Shown: positions 52,882 through 61,795 of the stretch, piece by piece | Layout of the letters: each line of letters begins with the position of its first letter | Numbering within the stretch: the stretch's first letter is position 1 | Origin: Bacteroidota bacterium | GTDB taxonomy: Bacteria; Bacteroidota; Bacteroidia; Flavobacteriales; Flavobacteriaceae | Direction of reading: 5' to 3' | Assembly (NCBI GenBank): GCA_027592025.1 | Contig: JAQCIQ010000001.1 | Coordinates: 62,001-126,000 of the forward strand | DNA: 64,000 nucleotides | Position numbers and translations under genes: made by a program | Notes under the pieces: generated by a model | What the model saw: only the letters and a program-made list of their open reading frames with translations | Told to the model about the DNA's origin: nothing | Databases searched by the model: none

Positions 52882-53751
52882 ATGAAAAATCTATTAAAGT
52901 TGTCCCTCGCGTTTTCACTCTTGCTAGCCTCTTGCAGCAATGAGAAAGAAAGTCCTCTTACTCCTGACCCTAGTGCTGGAGGTTCCAAAGCGCTGATCGC
53001 CGAATTGACCAACAGTGCGAGAACTGCTATTTCGACCAATCAAGAAGATGATTACCTTGACAGCGGAGAATGTTTTGAAATCAATTATCCCTACTCTGTT
53101 ACTGATGGTCAAAATACCATTACTTTGAACAGCCAGCAGGAAGAATTGGACTATATCGATAGTCTGTCTGACGATGCACAGATTTCGATCGTTTATCCAT
53201 TAAGCGTAACCCTTAGTGATGGATCTGTACAAACCATTAACTCAGAAGAAGAATTTTACTACCTCTTAGCGAGCTGTGAGATGGGAGAAGATGGCCCTGG
53301 CGGAGACTGTTTTACGGTCAATTTCCCAATAACTGCCTATAATGCTCAAGGAAATACTGTTACGGTAAATTCTGAACAGGAGTTGTATTCTCTAGACTTG
53401 GTGGGCTTTGTATATCCTATCTCTGTTACCCTTGCCGATGGCAGTACAGTTACAATAAACAGTTCTGAAGATTTTGACAGCATTTACAACGATTGTTATG
53501 GCATCGATGATTGTGAAAACTGTGTCGCGACGTGCTTTGATATTGTTTTCCCTTTTGCTGTTGTTACTCAAAGTGGAACAGTGTCAAGTTTCAACGATTA
53601 TGACGAATTAATGGGCTTTTTAAGCCAATTATCTGAAGATGATAGCTTTGATGATATTCAATATCCAATTACAGTTGAGTTTGAAGATGGCACACAACAA
53701 TCCGTTGGTAGTGACTCGGAACTTGAAGTATTGTATGACAGCTGCGAGTAA
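52882..53751 (+). CDS. Lipoprotein with three repeats of a Cys-bounded beta unit
   Basis: A 289-residue lipoprotein (signal LLLASCSN, lipid Cys18). After a linker it contains three imperfect repeats at residues about 64-132, 143-205 and 218-288. Each starts with CF.I.(Y/F)P, contains two related strands (S..G......S..E and YP.(S/T)V...DG), and ends in a Cys (SCE, DCY, SCE), so each unit could be closed by a disulfide. The mature protein is very acidic (many Asp, Glu and Ser). No catalytic motif. A surface adhesin or a binding protein is conceivable. A strong terminator follows. Confidence 0.75.
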   Translation: MKNLLKLSLAFSLLLASCSNEKESPLTPDPSAGGSKALIAELTNSARTAISTNQEDDYLDSGECFEINYPYSVTDGQNTITLNSQQEELDYIDSLSDDAQISIVYPLSVTLSDGSVQTINSEEEFYYLLASCEMGEDGPGGDCFTVNFPITAYNAQGNTVTVNSEQELYSLDLVGFVYPISVTLADGSTVTINSSEDFDSIYNDCYGIDDCENCVATCFDIVFPFAVVTQSGTVSSFNDYDELMGFLSQLSEDDSFDDIQYPITVEFEDGTQQSVGSDSELEVLYDSCE

Positions 53752-53775
53752 ACTTTTGAAGTTTAGTGTAATTGT

Positions 53776-53813
53776 AAAACGACCTGAATCTAACGGTTCA
53801 GGTCGTTTTTTTT
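53776..53813 (+). terminator. Rho-independent terminator after the repeat lipoprotein
   Basis: A 13-base perfect stem (AAAACGACCTGAA pairing with TTCAGGTCGTTTT), an 8-base loop and a T-run. It lies 25 bases after the stop at 53751 and separates this gene from prfB. Confidence 0.9.
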
Positions 53814-53921
53814 ATATTCCCTCGATCCAAGCAAAACAGAAAGTATGATTGATCTAATTAAACAAATTCTTTTTCATCAAATCTTCTTGATGTCCCTGTT
53901 TTTTATACGATCAGATTGATG

Positions 53922-53929
53922 TAGCTTTG
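53922..53929 (+). promoter_or_regulatory. -7 box of the prfB promoter (TAGCTTTG)
   Basis: TAGCTTTG matches TAnnTTTG and lies 15 bases before the prfB ATG at 53945. No clear -33. Confidence 0.4.
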
Positions 53930-53944
53930 CGCAAAACGAATCCA

Positions 53945-55052
53945 ATGATCACTTACGATAAAGTCAAAGACTTGATTGAGCGCCTAGGGGCGTTGAGGAG
54001 GTATCTTTGACTTAGATGCCAAGCGTATCGAAGTGGCCAATGCGGAAGAAAAAACCCTTGCCCCTAATTTTTGGAACAACTCTCAAGAGGCCGAAACGGC
54101 AATGCAACATTTGCGTAGCGTTAAACAATGGCTTATTGACTATGACTTGGCGGCTACAGCTGTCGAAGATTTAGAAACTATCCACGAATTCTATAAAGAA
54201 GAAGCCGCAACCGATGCTGATTTGCAAGAGTCTTACACTAAGGCAGAATTGTTGATCGAGAAGTTAGAGTTCAAAAACATGTTGTCCAATGAGGGTGATG
54301 ATTTGAGTGCAGTCCTACAAATTACATCTGGCGCCGGTGGAACCGAAAGCTGCGATTGGGCCATGATGCTGTTCCGCATGTACAGCATGTATGCCGAATC
54401 AAACGGTTTTAAAATACGAATGCTCAACTATCAGGACGGTGACGTGGCAGGTATCAAAACAGCTACCATAGAAATTGAAGGACCTTATGCTTTTGGATGG
54501 CTTAAGGGCGAGAATGGAGTCCACAGGTTGGTGAGAATCTCTCCTTTTGACAGCAACGCCAAAAGACATACTAGTTTCGCCTCGGTCTATGTCTATCCCC
54601 TTGTAGATGATACCATTGACATTCATATTAATCCTGCTGATATCGAAATTACTACGGCGCGTTCTAGTGGGGCTGGAGGTCAAAATGTCAATAAAGTAGA
54701 AACCAAAGTCCAGTTGAAGCACAAACCTTCTGGAATAATGATTTCTTGTTCTGAAACCAGATCACAACATGACAACCGCCAAAGAGCCATGCAGATGCTC
54801 AAGTCGCAATTGTATGAAATTGAATTACAGAAGCGCCTAGAAGCTAGAGAGGACATTGAAGCTTCCAAAATGAAAATTGAATGGGGAAGTCAAATTCGAA
54901 ACTATGTACTACACCCCTATAAACTAATTAAAGACGTTCGTAGCTCCTTTGAAACAGGAAATGTTGACGCCGTTCTTAATGGTGATTTAGAACCCTTCCT
55001 CAAAGCCTATTTGATGACGGTTGGTCAGACCAAACCTTCCGATGAGCTCTAA
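53945..55052 (+). CDS. prfB: Peptide chain release factor 2, with programmed +1 frameshift
   Basis: RF2 ends translation at UGA and UAA. Translation starts at ATG 53945 and reaches a UGA at codon 22 (54008-54010). The sequence there, AGGAGG-TAT-CTT-TGA-C (53996-54011), is the classical autoregulatory site: when RF2 is scarce the ribosome shifts +1 and reads GAC. The coding path is 53945-54007 joined to 54009-55052, giving 368 residues. The anticodon-like tripeptide SPF is in RISPFDSN, and the GGQ motif is in [14 protein letters not shown]. An annotation starting at 54033 would miss the first 30 residues. Confidence 0.96.
53996..54011 (+). promoter_or_regulatory. prfB programmed frameshift site
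   Basis: AGGAGGTATCTTTGAC: an internal Shine-Dalgarno element three bases before the slippery CTT, the in-frame UGA and a C that weakens termination. Only one base differs from the E. coli site (AGGGGG), with identical spacing. Confidence 0.95.
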
Positions 55053-55153
55053 AATGGTTTCTTTGAGCCCCCTCCCTCCTTTTAACTCTATTTTAACGAT
55101 TTTAACCTTCGCAATAATCTAACTTTCGCCCTTCTAATTATGTAAAATAGTTT

Positions 55154-57595
55154 ATGAAAAAATTATTCATTTTAACGTTAGGTTTAACCTTGTTCACTTC
55201 CTTTTCGTTCAGTCAAAACGCCACCTTAGTCTTTAAAGGGGTTATGGTGAGCGATGGCGATAATACTCCTTTGGAGTTTGCGACAGTTGTAGTCAACATG
55301 CCGAATAGTGACGAAATTGTCACCGGGGGTATCACCGGTGAAGACGGCAGCTTTAGTGTCAACTTGGCACCAGGAACTTATGACGTTACTTTTGAATACA
55401 TCGGTTTTGGCAAAATGATCAAAAAGGGTCTTAGTATAAAAACTGACACTAACTTAGGCAAGATTGTATTGGCTGAAAGTTCTGAAGCGCTTGAAGAAGT
55501 TGAGATTATCGCTGAACGAACTACGGTTGAAATCCGTCTGGATAAAAAAATATACAATGTAGGGAAAGATCTAACTGTGCGTGGTGGAAGCGTTAGCGAT
55601 GTGTTGGATAACGTGCCTTCAGTCTCCGTGGACGTAGAAGGCAATGTAGCCCTGAGAGGTAATAACAACGTTCGTATTTTGATCAATGGTAAACCTTCGG
55701 GTTTAGTAGGGCTCAATTCTACAGAAGCTTTACGACAATTGCCAGCAGAATCTATCGAAAAGGTTGAAGTTATTACTGCCCCTTCTTCCCGTTACGATGC
55801 TGAAGGAACGGCGGGTATTTTGAATATTGTTTTGAGACGCAGTAAACTTTTGGGCATCAACGGAGCTATTACTGCTAATGCAGGTATTCCTGCTCAAACA
55901 GGGCTTTCGGGAAATGTCAACTATCGCGTTGGAAATGTCAATTTGTTCACAACGTCAAACCTGAGCAGCCGAGCCTCACAAGGTAAATGGGATTCTAATA
56001 CAACGTATTACAATATTGGTGTTGATGATGCAGGCGTAGCTTTTGACAATCCAGACACTTACCAACAAGAAATACGTCGTACTGAGCGCATTGGCAATGG
56101 CGGTTCTTCCAATTTGGGTATGGAATGGTATATCACGCCGAAATTTTCAGTGATAGGGGCTTTCACCTATAACGACAGAGGAGGTAACAACACCACAGAT
56201 AACGTTTACACTGGAACCGATAGTTCAGGGAATCTTTCTGCTAATACAAGATTTGAAGACCAAGAGAGTGAAGATCTGACACGTCAATATTCTTTAAATT
56301 TTGACAATCAAATCGATGGTACTTCACACCGTTTGACAGGTGATTTTCAATACGAGAAATCTTCTGATTTACAGCTGGGCATTATCACTCAAAATTCAGT
56401 TGACATCGAAAGAGTTATTACAAATGAATATAATGAAGAAACGCTGATACAATTAGATTATGTTAGACCTGTTGGAGTAAATGGTCAGTTTGAATTCGGA
56501 TACCGGGGTCAGTTAAAAAGTCAAAAAACGGTTTTTGGAGTTGATAATATTACCGATGGCCCCATTTTTACGTCCAATACAAACTTATCCAATTCGTTGA
56601 TTTACGATCAGGATATTCAAGCGTTATACACCCAATACGGGTTTAAGGTCAAAAATAAGTTATCGGTTCTCTTGGGAATGAGGTATGAAGACACCACCAT
56701 CGGTATCAATCAAATTGAGAACGATACAATTAGCGACATCAATTATGACGGCTGGTTTCCTTCGTTAAATTTGGGTTTCGAACTCAGTGAAAAAGAGAAT
56801 ATCACTTTAGCCTATAACAGACGTATTAGCCGACCACGGTCATATTTCATCAACCCCTTCCCTTCTAGGTCCAGTCCAACCAATATATTTCAAGGAAATG
56901 TGGGATTACTGCCAAGTTTTTCTAACAAATTGGATGCTGGTTACCTTAATCGCTTAGGCAATTGGACACTGAACGGATCAGTTTATGTACAACGTACCGA
57001 CGATACAGTAGAGTTCATAAGTGAGGATACTGGTGATACCGTTGAAATAAATGGTGTGGCTGTTCCTATCATAAGACGCACACCTATCAATTTGGCGACA
57101 AACGACAGGTTTGGATTTGAGTTTACCATCACTCACCGTGCTAACAGCAAGTGGAATTTTGACGCCAATTTCAACTTGTTCAACAATGCGACGAAAGGAA
57201 ATTACAACGGAATTTCATTTGACCGAGAAATCTTAAGCTGGTCCGCCCGATTTAATAATAAATTCACTTTACCTGGTGGAATAGATTGGCAAACACGAAT
57301 ATCCTATATTGGTCCAACACAAACGGCCATTACAAGAAACGAGGGTCAGTTTGGAGTCAATTTGGCTTTCAGTAAAGATTTATTCAAAGAAAAAGCTTCA
57401 ATCTCTGTTAATGTTAGTGATTTGTTGAACTCGCAATTTAGAAAGCAAATTACCAATGCCCCGACGTTTTATTCAGAAGGAGAATTTCAATGGAGACGTC
57501 GCACCATTACAGGTTCATTTACCTACAGATTCAATCAAAAGAAAAAGAGACCTGAAAACAGAGGTGATTACGAAGATTATGAAGGAGGATTCTAA
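55154..57595 (+). CDS. TonB-dependent receptor-like outer-membrane protein
   Basis: An 813-residue protein with a signal peptide (about 1-21, ending SFSQ). A carboxypeptidase-regulatory-like domain covers about 28-115 (PLEFATVVVNMP, GSFSVNLAPGTYDVTFEYIGFG). A plug domain follows (about 120-230; RLDKKIYNVGKDL, GGSVSDVLDNVPSVSVD, VRILINGKPSG, LPAESIEKVEVITAPSSRYDAEGTAGILNIVL). The rest is a large beta-barrel (outer-membrane beta-barrel family PF14905-like). Such proteins import ligands with TonB energy or act without a SusD partner; no susD is next to it. A metal or peptide substrate cannot be chosen. A terminator follows immediately. Confidence 0.9.
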   Translation: MKKLFILTLGLTLFTSFSFSQNATLVFKGVMVSDGDNTPLEFATVVVNMPNSDEIVTGGITGEDGSFSVNLAPGTYDVTFEYIGFGKMIKKGLSIKTDTNLGKIVLAESSEALEEVEIIAERTTVEIRLDKKIYNVGKDLTVRGGSVSDVLDNVPSVSVDVEGNVALRGNNNVRILINGKPSGLVGLNSTEALRQLPAESIEKVEVITAPSSRYDAEGTAGILNIVLRRSKLLGINGAITANAGIPAQTGLSGNVNYRVGNVNLFTTSNLSSRASQGKWDSNTTYYNIGVDDAGVAFDNPDTYQQEIRRTERIGNGGSSNLGMEWYITPKFSVIGAFTYNDRGGNNTTDNVYTGTDSSGNLSANTRFEDQESEDLTRQYSLNFDNQIDGTSHRLTGDFQYEKSSDLQLGIITQNSVDIERVITNEYNEETLIQLDYVRPVGVNGQFEFGYRGQLKSQKTVFGVDNITDGPIFTSNTNLSNSLIYDQDIQALYTQYGFKVKNKLSVLLGMRYEDTTIGINQIENDTISDINYDGWFPSLNLGFELSEKENITLAYNRRISRPRSYFINPFPSRSSPTNIFQGNVGLLPSFSNKLDAGYLNRLGNWTLNGSVYVQRTDDTVEFISEDTGDTVEINGVAVPIIRRTPINLATNDRFGFEFTITHRANSKWNFDANFNLFNNATKGNYNGISFDREILSWSARFNNKFTLPGGIDWQTRISYIGPTQTAITRNEGQFGVNLAFSKDLFKEKASISVNVSDLLNSQFRKQITNAPTFYSEGEFQWRRRTITGSFTYRFNQKKKRPENRGDYEDYEGGF

Positions 57596-57597
57596 AT

Positions 57598-57626
57598 AAA
57601 AAAGAGGCGTTAAGCCTCTTTTTTTT
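57598..57626. terminator. Bidirectional terminator
   Basis: A-run, stem GAGGC-GTTAA-GCCTC and T-run just after the receptor stop. Because the A-run and T-run pair in both directions, it can also end the convergent 59-residue gene. Confidence 0.85.
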
Positions 57627-57804
57627 ATTGTTCGGTTGACTCTTTCTGAGCCTTGGCTGCCTTTCGGTCTTTAAGATATTCTAGGAATGATCCGCCTAAC
57701 CAATAAGGCACAACAAAGGTGATTAGAAAAATCATTAACCAGAATCCAATGGTAAGAATGGTTAAAAAAGCGAGAAATCCTAAATACTGTCCGAAGTCAA
57801 ACAT
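57625..57804 (-). CDS. 59-residue membrane protein
   Basis: ATG at 57802-57804 to TAA at 57625-57627, read directly on the minus strand. There are one or two hydrophobic segments (about residues 5-37, with GFLAFLTILTIGFWLMIFLITFVVPYWLGG) and a charged tail (KDRKAAKAQKE). The stop overlaps the bidirectional terminator by three bases, which supports a real gene. Family not recognised. Confidence 0.6.
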   Translation of the reverse strand: MFDFGQYLGFLAFLTILTIGFWLMIFLITFVVPYWLGGSFLEYLKDRKAAKAQKESTEQ

Positions 57805-57899
57805 CCTAAAAAATTTTTTACAAAGATAACCACTTTTCGGAATTCAGTGTATTCCTCAAATGGTATTTTTCAACAGTATTCCAATCGAGCTAAATTGTG

Positions 57900-57907
57900 T
57901 AATTTTG
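57900..57907 (+). promoter_or_regulatory. -7 box of the fumC promoter (TAATTTTG)
   Basis: TAATTTTG 16 bases before the fumC ATG at 57924. No clear -33 TTG. Confidence 0.4.
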
Positions 57908-57923
57908 TACAAATCTTGATTGA

Positions 57924-59315
57924 ATGAACTATCGAATTGAACATGACACTATAGGTGAGGTAAAAGTGCCCACCGATTGTTTGTGGGGCGCTCAAACAGA
58001 GCGGTCACGGCACAATTTTAAAATTGGCCCATCTGCTTCTATGCCTTTGGACGTTATCTATGCGTTTGCCTATCTTAAAAAAGCTGCTGCTTTTACCAAT
58101 TGTGAACTTGGAGTTTTGCCCATAGAGAAACGCAATTTGATCAGCGAAGTGTGTGAAGAAATACTTCAAGGCAAACACAATGACCAGTTTCCATTGGTCA
58201 TTTGGCAAACAGGTTCGGGCACTCAAAGTAACATGAATGTCAATGAAGTCATTGCCCATCGAGCCCATCAATTGGCTGGAGGCACTATTGGAGAGGGAGA
58301 AAAAACCTTGTCCCCAAACGACGACGTAAACAAATCCCAATCTTCCAACGACACCTTTCCTACTGCAATGCATATTGCGGGGTATAAAAAGATTGTAGAA
58401 GTCACCATTCCGGGAGTCAAACAATTGATTAACAGACTTGAAAAAAAATCCAAGGCCTTTGAAAAAGTCATTAAAATTGGGCGTACTCACTTGATGGATG
58501 CCACGCCTATAACTTTGGGCCAAGAATTTTCGGGCTATGTAGCTCAACTCAAATTTGGTCTTCTGGCCTTAGAGCGTTCTCTCGATCATTTGAAGGAATT
58601 GGCTTTAGGTGGTACCGCTGTCGGAACTGGATTTAATGCACCCAAAGGCTATGACAACAGGGTTGCTGAATATATTGCTAAATATACGGGCTTGCCTTTT
58701 GTAACTGCGAAAAATAAGTTTGAGGCCTTGGCCGCTCACGATGCCTTTGTTGAAGCGCATGGAGCCTTAAAACAGTTGGCTGTTTCTCTCAACAAAGTAG
58801 CTAACGACATCCGATTGATGGGCTCTGGTCCTAGATCTGGAATAGGCGAATTAAATCTGCCCGCCAATGAGCCAGGGAGTTCCATCATGCCCGGAAAAGT
58901 GAACCCAACCCAATGCGAAGCTTTAACCATGGTTTGCGCTCAAGTTATTGGAAACGACACAGCTATTGCTTTTGGAGGAGCTCAAGGACATTTTGAGCTT
59001 AATGTATTTAAACCTATGATTGCTGCTAATTTTTTGCAGTCGGCTGAACTTCTAGGTATGGCGTGTAAGAGCTTTGAAGAGCACTGCGTGGCAGGGATAG
59101 AGCCTAATCATGAAGTCATTGGGAAATTGCTTCAAAATTCTTTGATGTTGGTTACAGCGTTAAACAACAAAATCGGTTACTACAAAGCTGCGGAAATAGC
59201 TAATTCAGCCCACAACAACGGAACAACGCTCAAAGAGGCTGCTTTGAGTTTGGGCCATGTCACTGAAGCAGAATACGACGAATGGGTTAGGCCTCAGGAC
59301 ATGATTGGCAACTAA
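57924..59315 (+). CDS. fumC: Class II fumarate hydratase
   Basis: Iron-free fumarase of the TCA cycle, 463 residues. The signature [16 protein letters not shown] (about residues 317-332) carries the catalytic Ser. [17 protein letters not shown] and [20 protein letters not shown] are the other two conserved regions, with the catalytic His in the latter. It is followed by hutI after 9 bases, so histidine breakdown and fumarase may be on one transcript. Confidence 0.95.
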   Translation: MNYRIEHDTIGEVKVPTDCLWGAQTERSRHNFKIGPSASMPLDVIYAFAYLKKAAAFTNCELGVLPIEKRNLISEVCEEILQGKHNDQFPLVIWQTGSGTQSNMNVNEVIAHRAHQLAGGTIGEGEKTLSPNDDVNKSQSSNDTFPTAMHIAGYKKIVEVTIPGVKQLINRLEKKSKAFEKVIKIGRTHLMDATPITLGQEFSGYVAQLKFGLLALERSLDHLKELALGGTAVGTGFNAPKGYDNRVAEYIAKYTGLPFVTAKNKFEALAAHDAFVEAHGALKQLAVSLNKVANDIRLMGSGPRSGIGELNLPANEPGSSIMPGKVNPTQCEALTMVCAQVIGNDTAIAFGGAQGHFELNVFKPMIAANFLQSAELLGMACKSFEEHCVAGIEPNHEVIGKLLQNSLMLVTALNNKIGYYKAAEIANSAHNNGTTLKEAALSLGHVTEAEYDEWVRPQDMIGN

Positions 59316-59324
59316 AGAAGGCAT

Positions 59325-60572
59325 TTGACTACATTACTTTACAATATTGGCCATCTCTATCAGACTTACGAAAAGGCTCCTCTACTCGTTCGTGGTAAAG
59401 AGATGTCGAAAGTTCCGTTCATCCAGAACGCTTACTTGTCCATAAACAATGGATTGATTGAAGATTTTGGTTCAATGACTGAACTCAAATCCTTCCCTTT
59501 CGATCAAAGCGTTGATCTTTCACACAAGTCAATTTTGCCTGCGTGGTGCGATTCGCACACTCATTTGGTTTATGCCAAGGACAGGGCGGATGAATTTGTC
59601 GATAGGATTCAGGGGTTGACCTATCAGGAAATTGCAGCTAAAGGAGGCGGCATTCTGAATTCGGCCAAAACTCTAAGAGAAACGTCTGAAGAAGCTTTGT
59701 TTGAAAGTGCCAAACTAAGATTAAACAAGTTGATCGAAATGGGCACAGGAGCCATCGAGATCAAAAGTGGCTATGGATTGGACTTGGATTCAGAAATTAA
59801 AATGCTCCAAGTCATTCAACGATTAAAGTCTCACTTTTCTCTGCCTATTAAGGCAACGTTTTTGGCCGCACACGCTGTTCCGAATGAGTTTTCAAATACC
59901 GAGGACTATGTCACTCACATTGTCGAAGTTATGCTGCCGGTTGTGGCGGAAAAAGGACTCGCCGATTACATCGACGTATTCTGTGAAAAAGGTTATTTTG
60001 ATGTTAACCAGATGGAGAGAATTCTTAAAGCAGGAGCTCAATACGGTTTGAAACCAAAGGTTCATGTCAATCAGTTTAGCAGCATAGGCGGCATTAAAGC
60101 TGCCGTTCGTCAAAATGCTGTGTCGGTTGACCATTTAGAAGTATTGACTCCAGATGATTTAGACCAACTCAAACAATCCAATACTATACCCGTGGCTTTG
60201 CCAGCTTGTTCGTTTTTTTTAGGCATTCCTTATACCCCAGGACGATTAATAATCGACAATGACCTCCCGTTGGCTTTGGCCTCTGATTTTAATCCGGGTT
60301 CTGCTCCGAGCGGCAATCTCAATTTAGTTTTGAGTCTCGCCTGTATCAAAATGAAGCTTACTCCAGAAGAAGCCATAAACGCCTTAACCATCAATGGAGC
60401 ACTTGCCATGGGACTAGAACATACGCATGGCACTATAACGAGAGGCAAGAAGGCCAATTTAATTGTTACCGAATGCATTGATAGTCTGGCAGATTTGGCG
60501 TATAACTTCGGCGAGGTCAAAATAGCCGATGTTTATATTAATGGCATTTCCACCAATAACAGTAAGGCATGA
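59325..60572 (+). CDS. hutI: Imidazolonepropionase
   Basis: HutI hydrolyses imidazolone-5-propionate to N-formimino-glutamate, step three of histidine breakdown. It is a metal-dependent amidohydrolase of 415 residues: CDSHTHLVYAKDRADEF (metal His pair), FLAAHAVPNEF and KVHVNQFSSIGGIKAA (further His ligands) and LASDFNPGSAPSGNL (metal Asp). The frame opens with TTG at 59325 and no ATG precedes the conserved part. The stop overlaps hutG by four bases (ATGA). hutH and hutU are not in the window. Confidence 0.93.
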   Translation: MTTLLYNIGHLYQTYEKAPLLVRGKEMSKVPFIQNAYLSINNGLIEDFGSMTELKSFPFDQSVDLSHKSILPAWCDSHTHLVYAKDRADEFVDRIQGLTYQEIAAKGGGILNSAKTLRETSEEALFESAKLRLNKLIEMGTGAIEIKSGYGLDLDSEIKMLQVIQRLKSHFSLPIKATFLAAHAVPNEFSNTEDYVTHIVEVMLPVVAEKGLADYIDVFCEKGYFDVNQMERILKAGAQYGLKPKVHVNQFSSIGGIKAAVRQNAVSVDHLEVLTPDDLDQLKQSNTIPVALPACSFFLGIPYTPGRLIIDNDLPLALASDFNPGSAPSGNLNLVLSLACIKMKLTPEEAINALTINGALAMGLEHTHGTITRGKKANLIVTECIDSLADLAYNFGEVKIADVYINGISTNNSKA

Positions 60573-61579
60573 GACATCTGACTTATTTCGATATGGACCA
60601 ATTAAAAGCCATACTTTCCGAAAGGTCAGGTGAAGATAAGTTGGGTACTCACTTTGAATTAATATCTCCCAGTGCATCTCTTGAGACGTCGTTAACTGTG
60701 TCTGAGGCCCGCTTTGTACTTTTTGGCATACCTGAGGATTTAGGAGTTAGAGCCAACTTTGGCAATCGAGGGGCACAATCAACCTGGGAAATAGTGAGGA
60801 ACAGCTTGTGCAATTTGCCTTTTGTAGAATCCTCTTTCCCCAAAAATATAGTTTTGTTAGGAAACATCAGCACCTCTGCTCTATACAATCGTGTGGATGA
60901 GTCTACTAGCGTTGATCAATTGAGACGACTTACCTCCGAATTGGATGAAATGGTCGCGGAAGTTGTGTTCGCCATTGTATCAGCAGGAAAAATTCCTGTC
61001 GCTGTCGGAGGAGGTCACAACAATGCTTTTGGGTTATTAAAGGGGACTTCGAAGGCTCTGAAACAAAGCATTAACGCCATTAATTTGGACGCGCATACCG
61101 ATTTACGCCACCTGGAAGGGCGACATAGTGGTAATCCATTCAGTTATGCTTTAGCAGAATTGATATTAGACCGTTACGCTGTTTTGGGTGTTCAAGAAGC
61201 CCTGACACCGCAATATATTTGGGATTTCATGATTGATAAAAATGACCAAATCCTCTGCCAAACCTATGATGCGATTTGCCTCAGGGAGGAATACACTTTT
61301 GATGCGGCTTTAAACAAAGCCTTAAGTTTTGTTAATCAAAAAAAGTTTGGAGTAGAACTAGATGTCGATTCAATTGCCAATTTTCCAAGCAGCGCAGAAT
61401 CAAGCTCTGGATGGTCAATTGAACAAGCTAGAAGGTATGTCAGTTTGGTCGGTAAAAATGAAAACGCTTCTTATCTCCACCTTTGTGAGGGAATAATAAG
61501 GTCAACTTCTGAGTCCAAATACGCCAAAGCATTGGCACTGCTCATCCTTGACTTTTGCAAGTCCAGAGCGACCGCTTAG
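60569..61579 (+). CDS. hutG: Formimidoylglutamase (arginase family)
   Basis: A 336-residue ureohydrolase. Manganese ligands are in GGGHNNAFG (His), NLDAHTDLR (Asp, His, Asp) and GVELDVDSI (two Asp). It is expected to split formimino-glutamate to glutamate and formamide, completing the hut pathway, because it is coupled to hutI by an ATGA overlap. Arginase or agmatinase activity is less likely from this context. The C-terminal part is divergent from well-studied HutG. Confidence 0.87.
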   Translation: MRHLTYFDMDQLKAILSERSGEDKLGTHFELISPSASLETSLTVSEARFVLFGIPEDLGVRANFGNRGAQSTWEIVRNSLCNLPFVESSFPKNIVLLGNISTSALYNRVDESTSVDQLRRLTSELDEMVAEVVFAIVSAGKIPVAVGGGHNNAFGLLKGTSKALKQSINAINLDAHTDLRHLEGRHSGNPFSYALAELILDRYAVLGVQEALTPQYIWDFMIDKNDQILCQTYDAICLREEYTFDAALNKALSFVNQKKFGVELDVDSIANFPSSAESSSGWSIEQARRYVSLVGKNENASYLHLCEGIIRSTSESKYAKALALLILDFCKSRATA

Positions 61580-61752
61580 ACCCTTCCCTTTAACGCGTTG
61601 AATACCCATGCGATGGCGAGAAACCCAATTCCAACGGATGCAAATCCCCATCCCGCAATTTCGTTGTAACGAAAAGCTCCAAGACATATTAATACTATGG
61701 CTACAATGATCATGATTAGTGTGGCGTATCCGAGGACTGTGTTCTTATTCAT
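61576..61752 (-). CDS. CAL67264 family small membrane protein
   Basis: ATG at 61750-61752 to TAA at 61576-61578, read directly on the minus strand; 58 residues. Two hydrophobic segments (about 8-26 and 38-52) flank the sequence AFRYNEIAGWGF, and the protein ends VFNALKGRV. This pattern is that of the CAL67264 family of Bacteroidota membrane proteins, of unknown function. Its stop overlaps the convergent hutG stop by three bases. Confidence 0.75.
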   Translation of the reverse strand: MNKNTVLGYATLIMIIVAIVLICLGAFRYNEIAGWGFASVGIGFLAIAWVFNALKGRV

Positions 61753-61795
61753 CTGATGGTTTTATGAATTACAAATATCGTTATTTTTTTAAATC

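Noticed and set aside
53845-53919. 24-codon frame (MIDLIKQIL...) upstream of prfB
   Set aside because: Too short to judge, no promoter of its own seen, and the prfB -7 box lies beyond it.
54033-55052. prfB as an ordinary frame starting at 54033
   Set aside because: The first RF2 domain is then truncated; the frameshift site at 53996-54011 explains the missing 30 residues.
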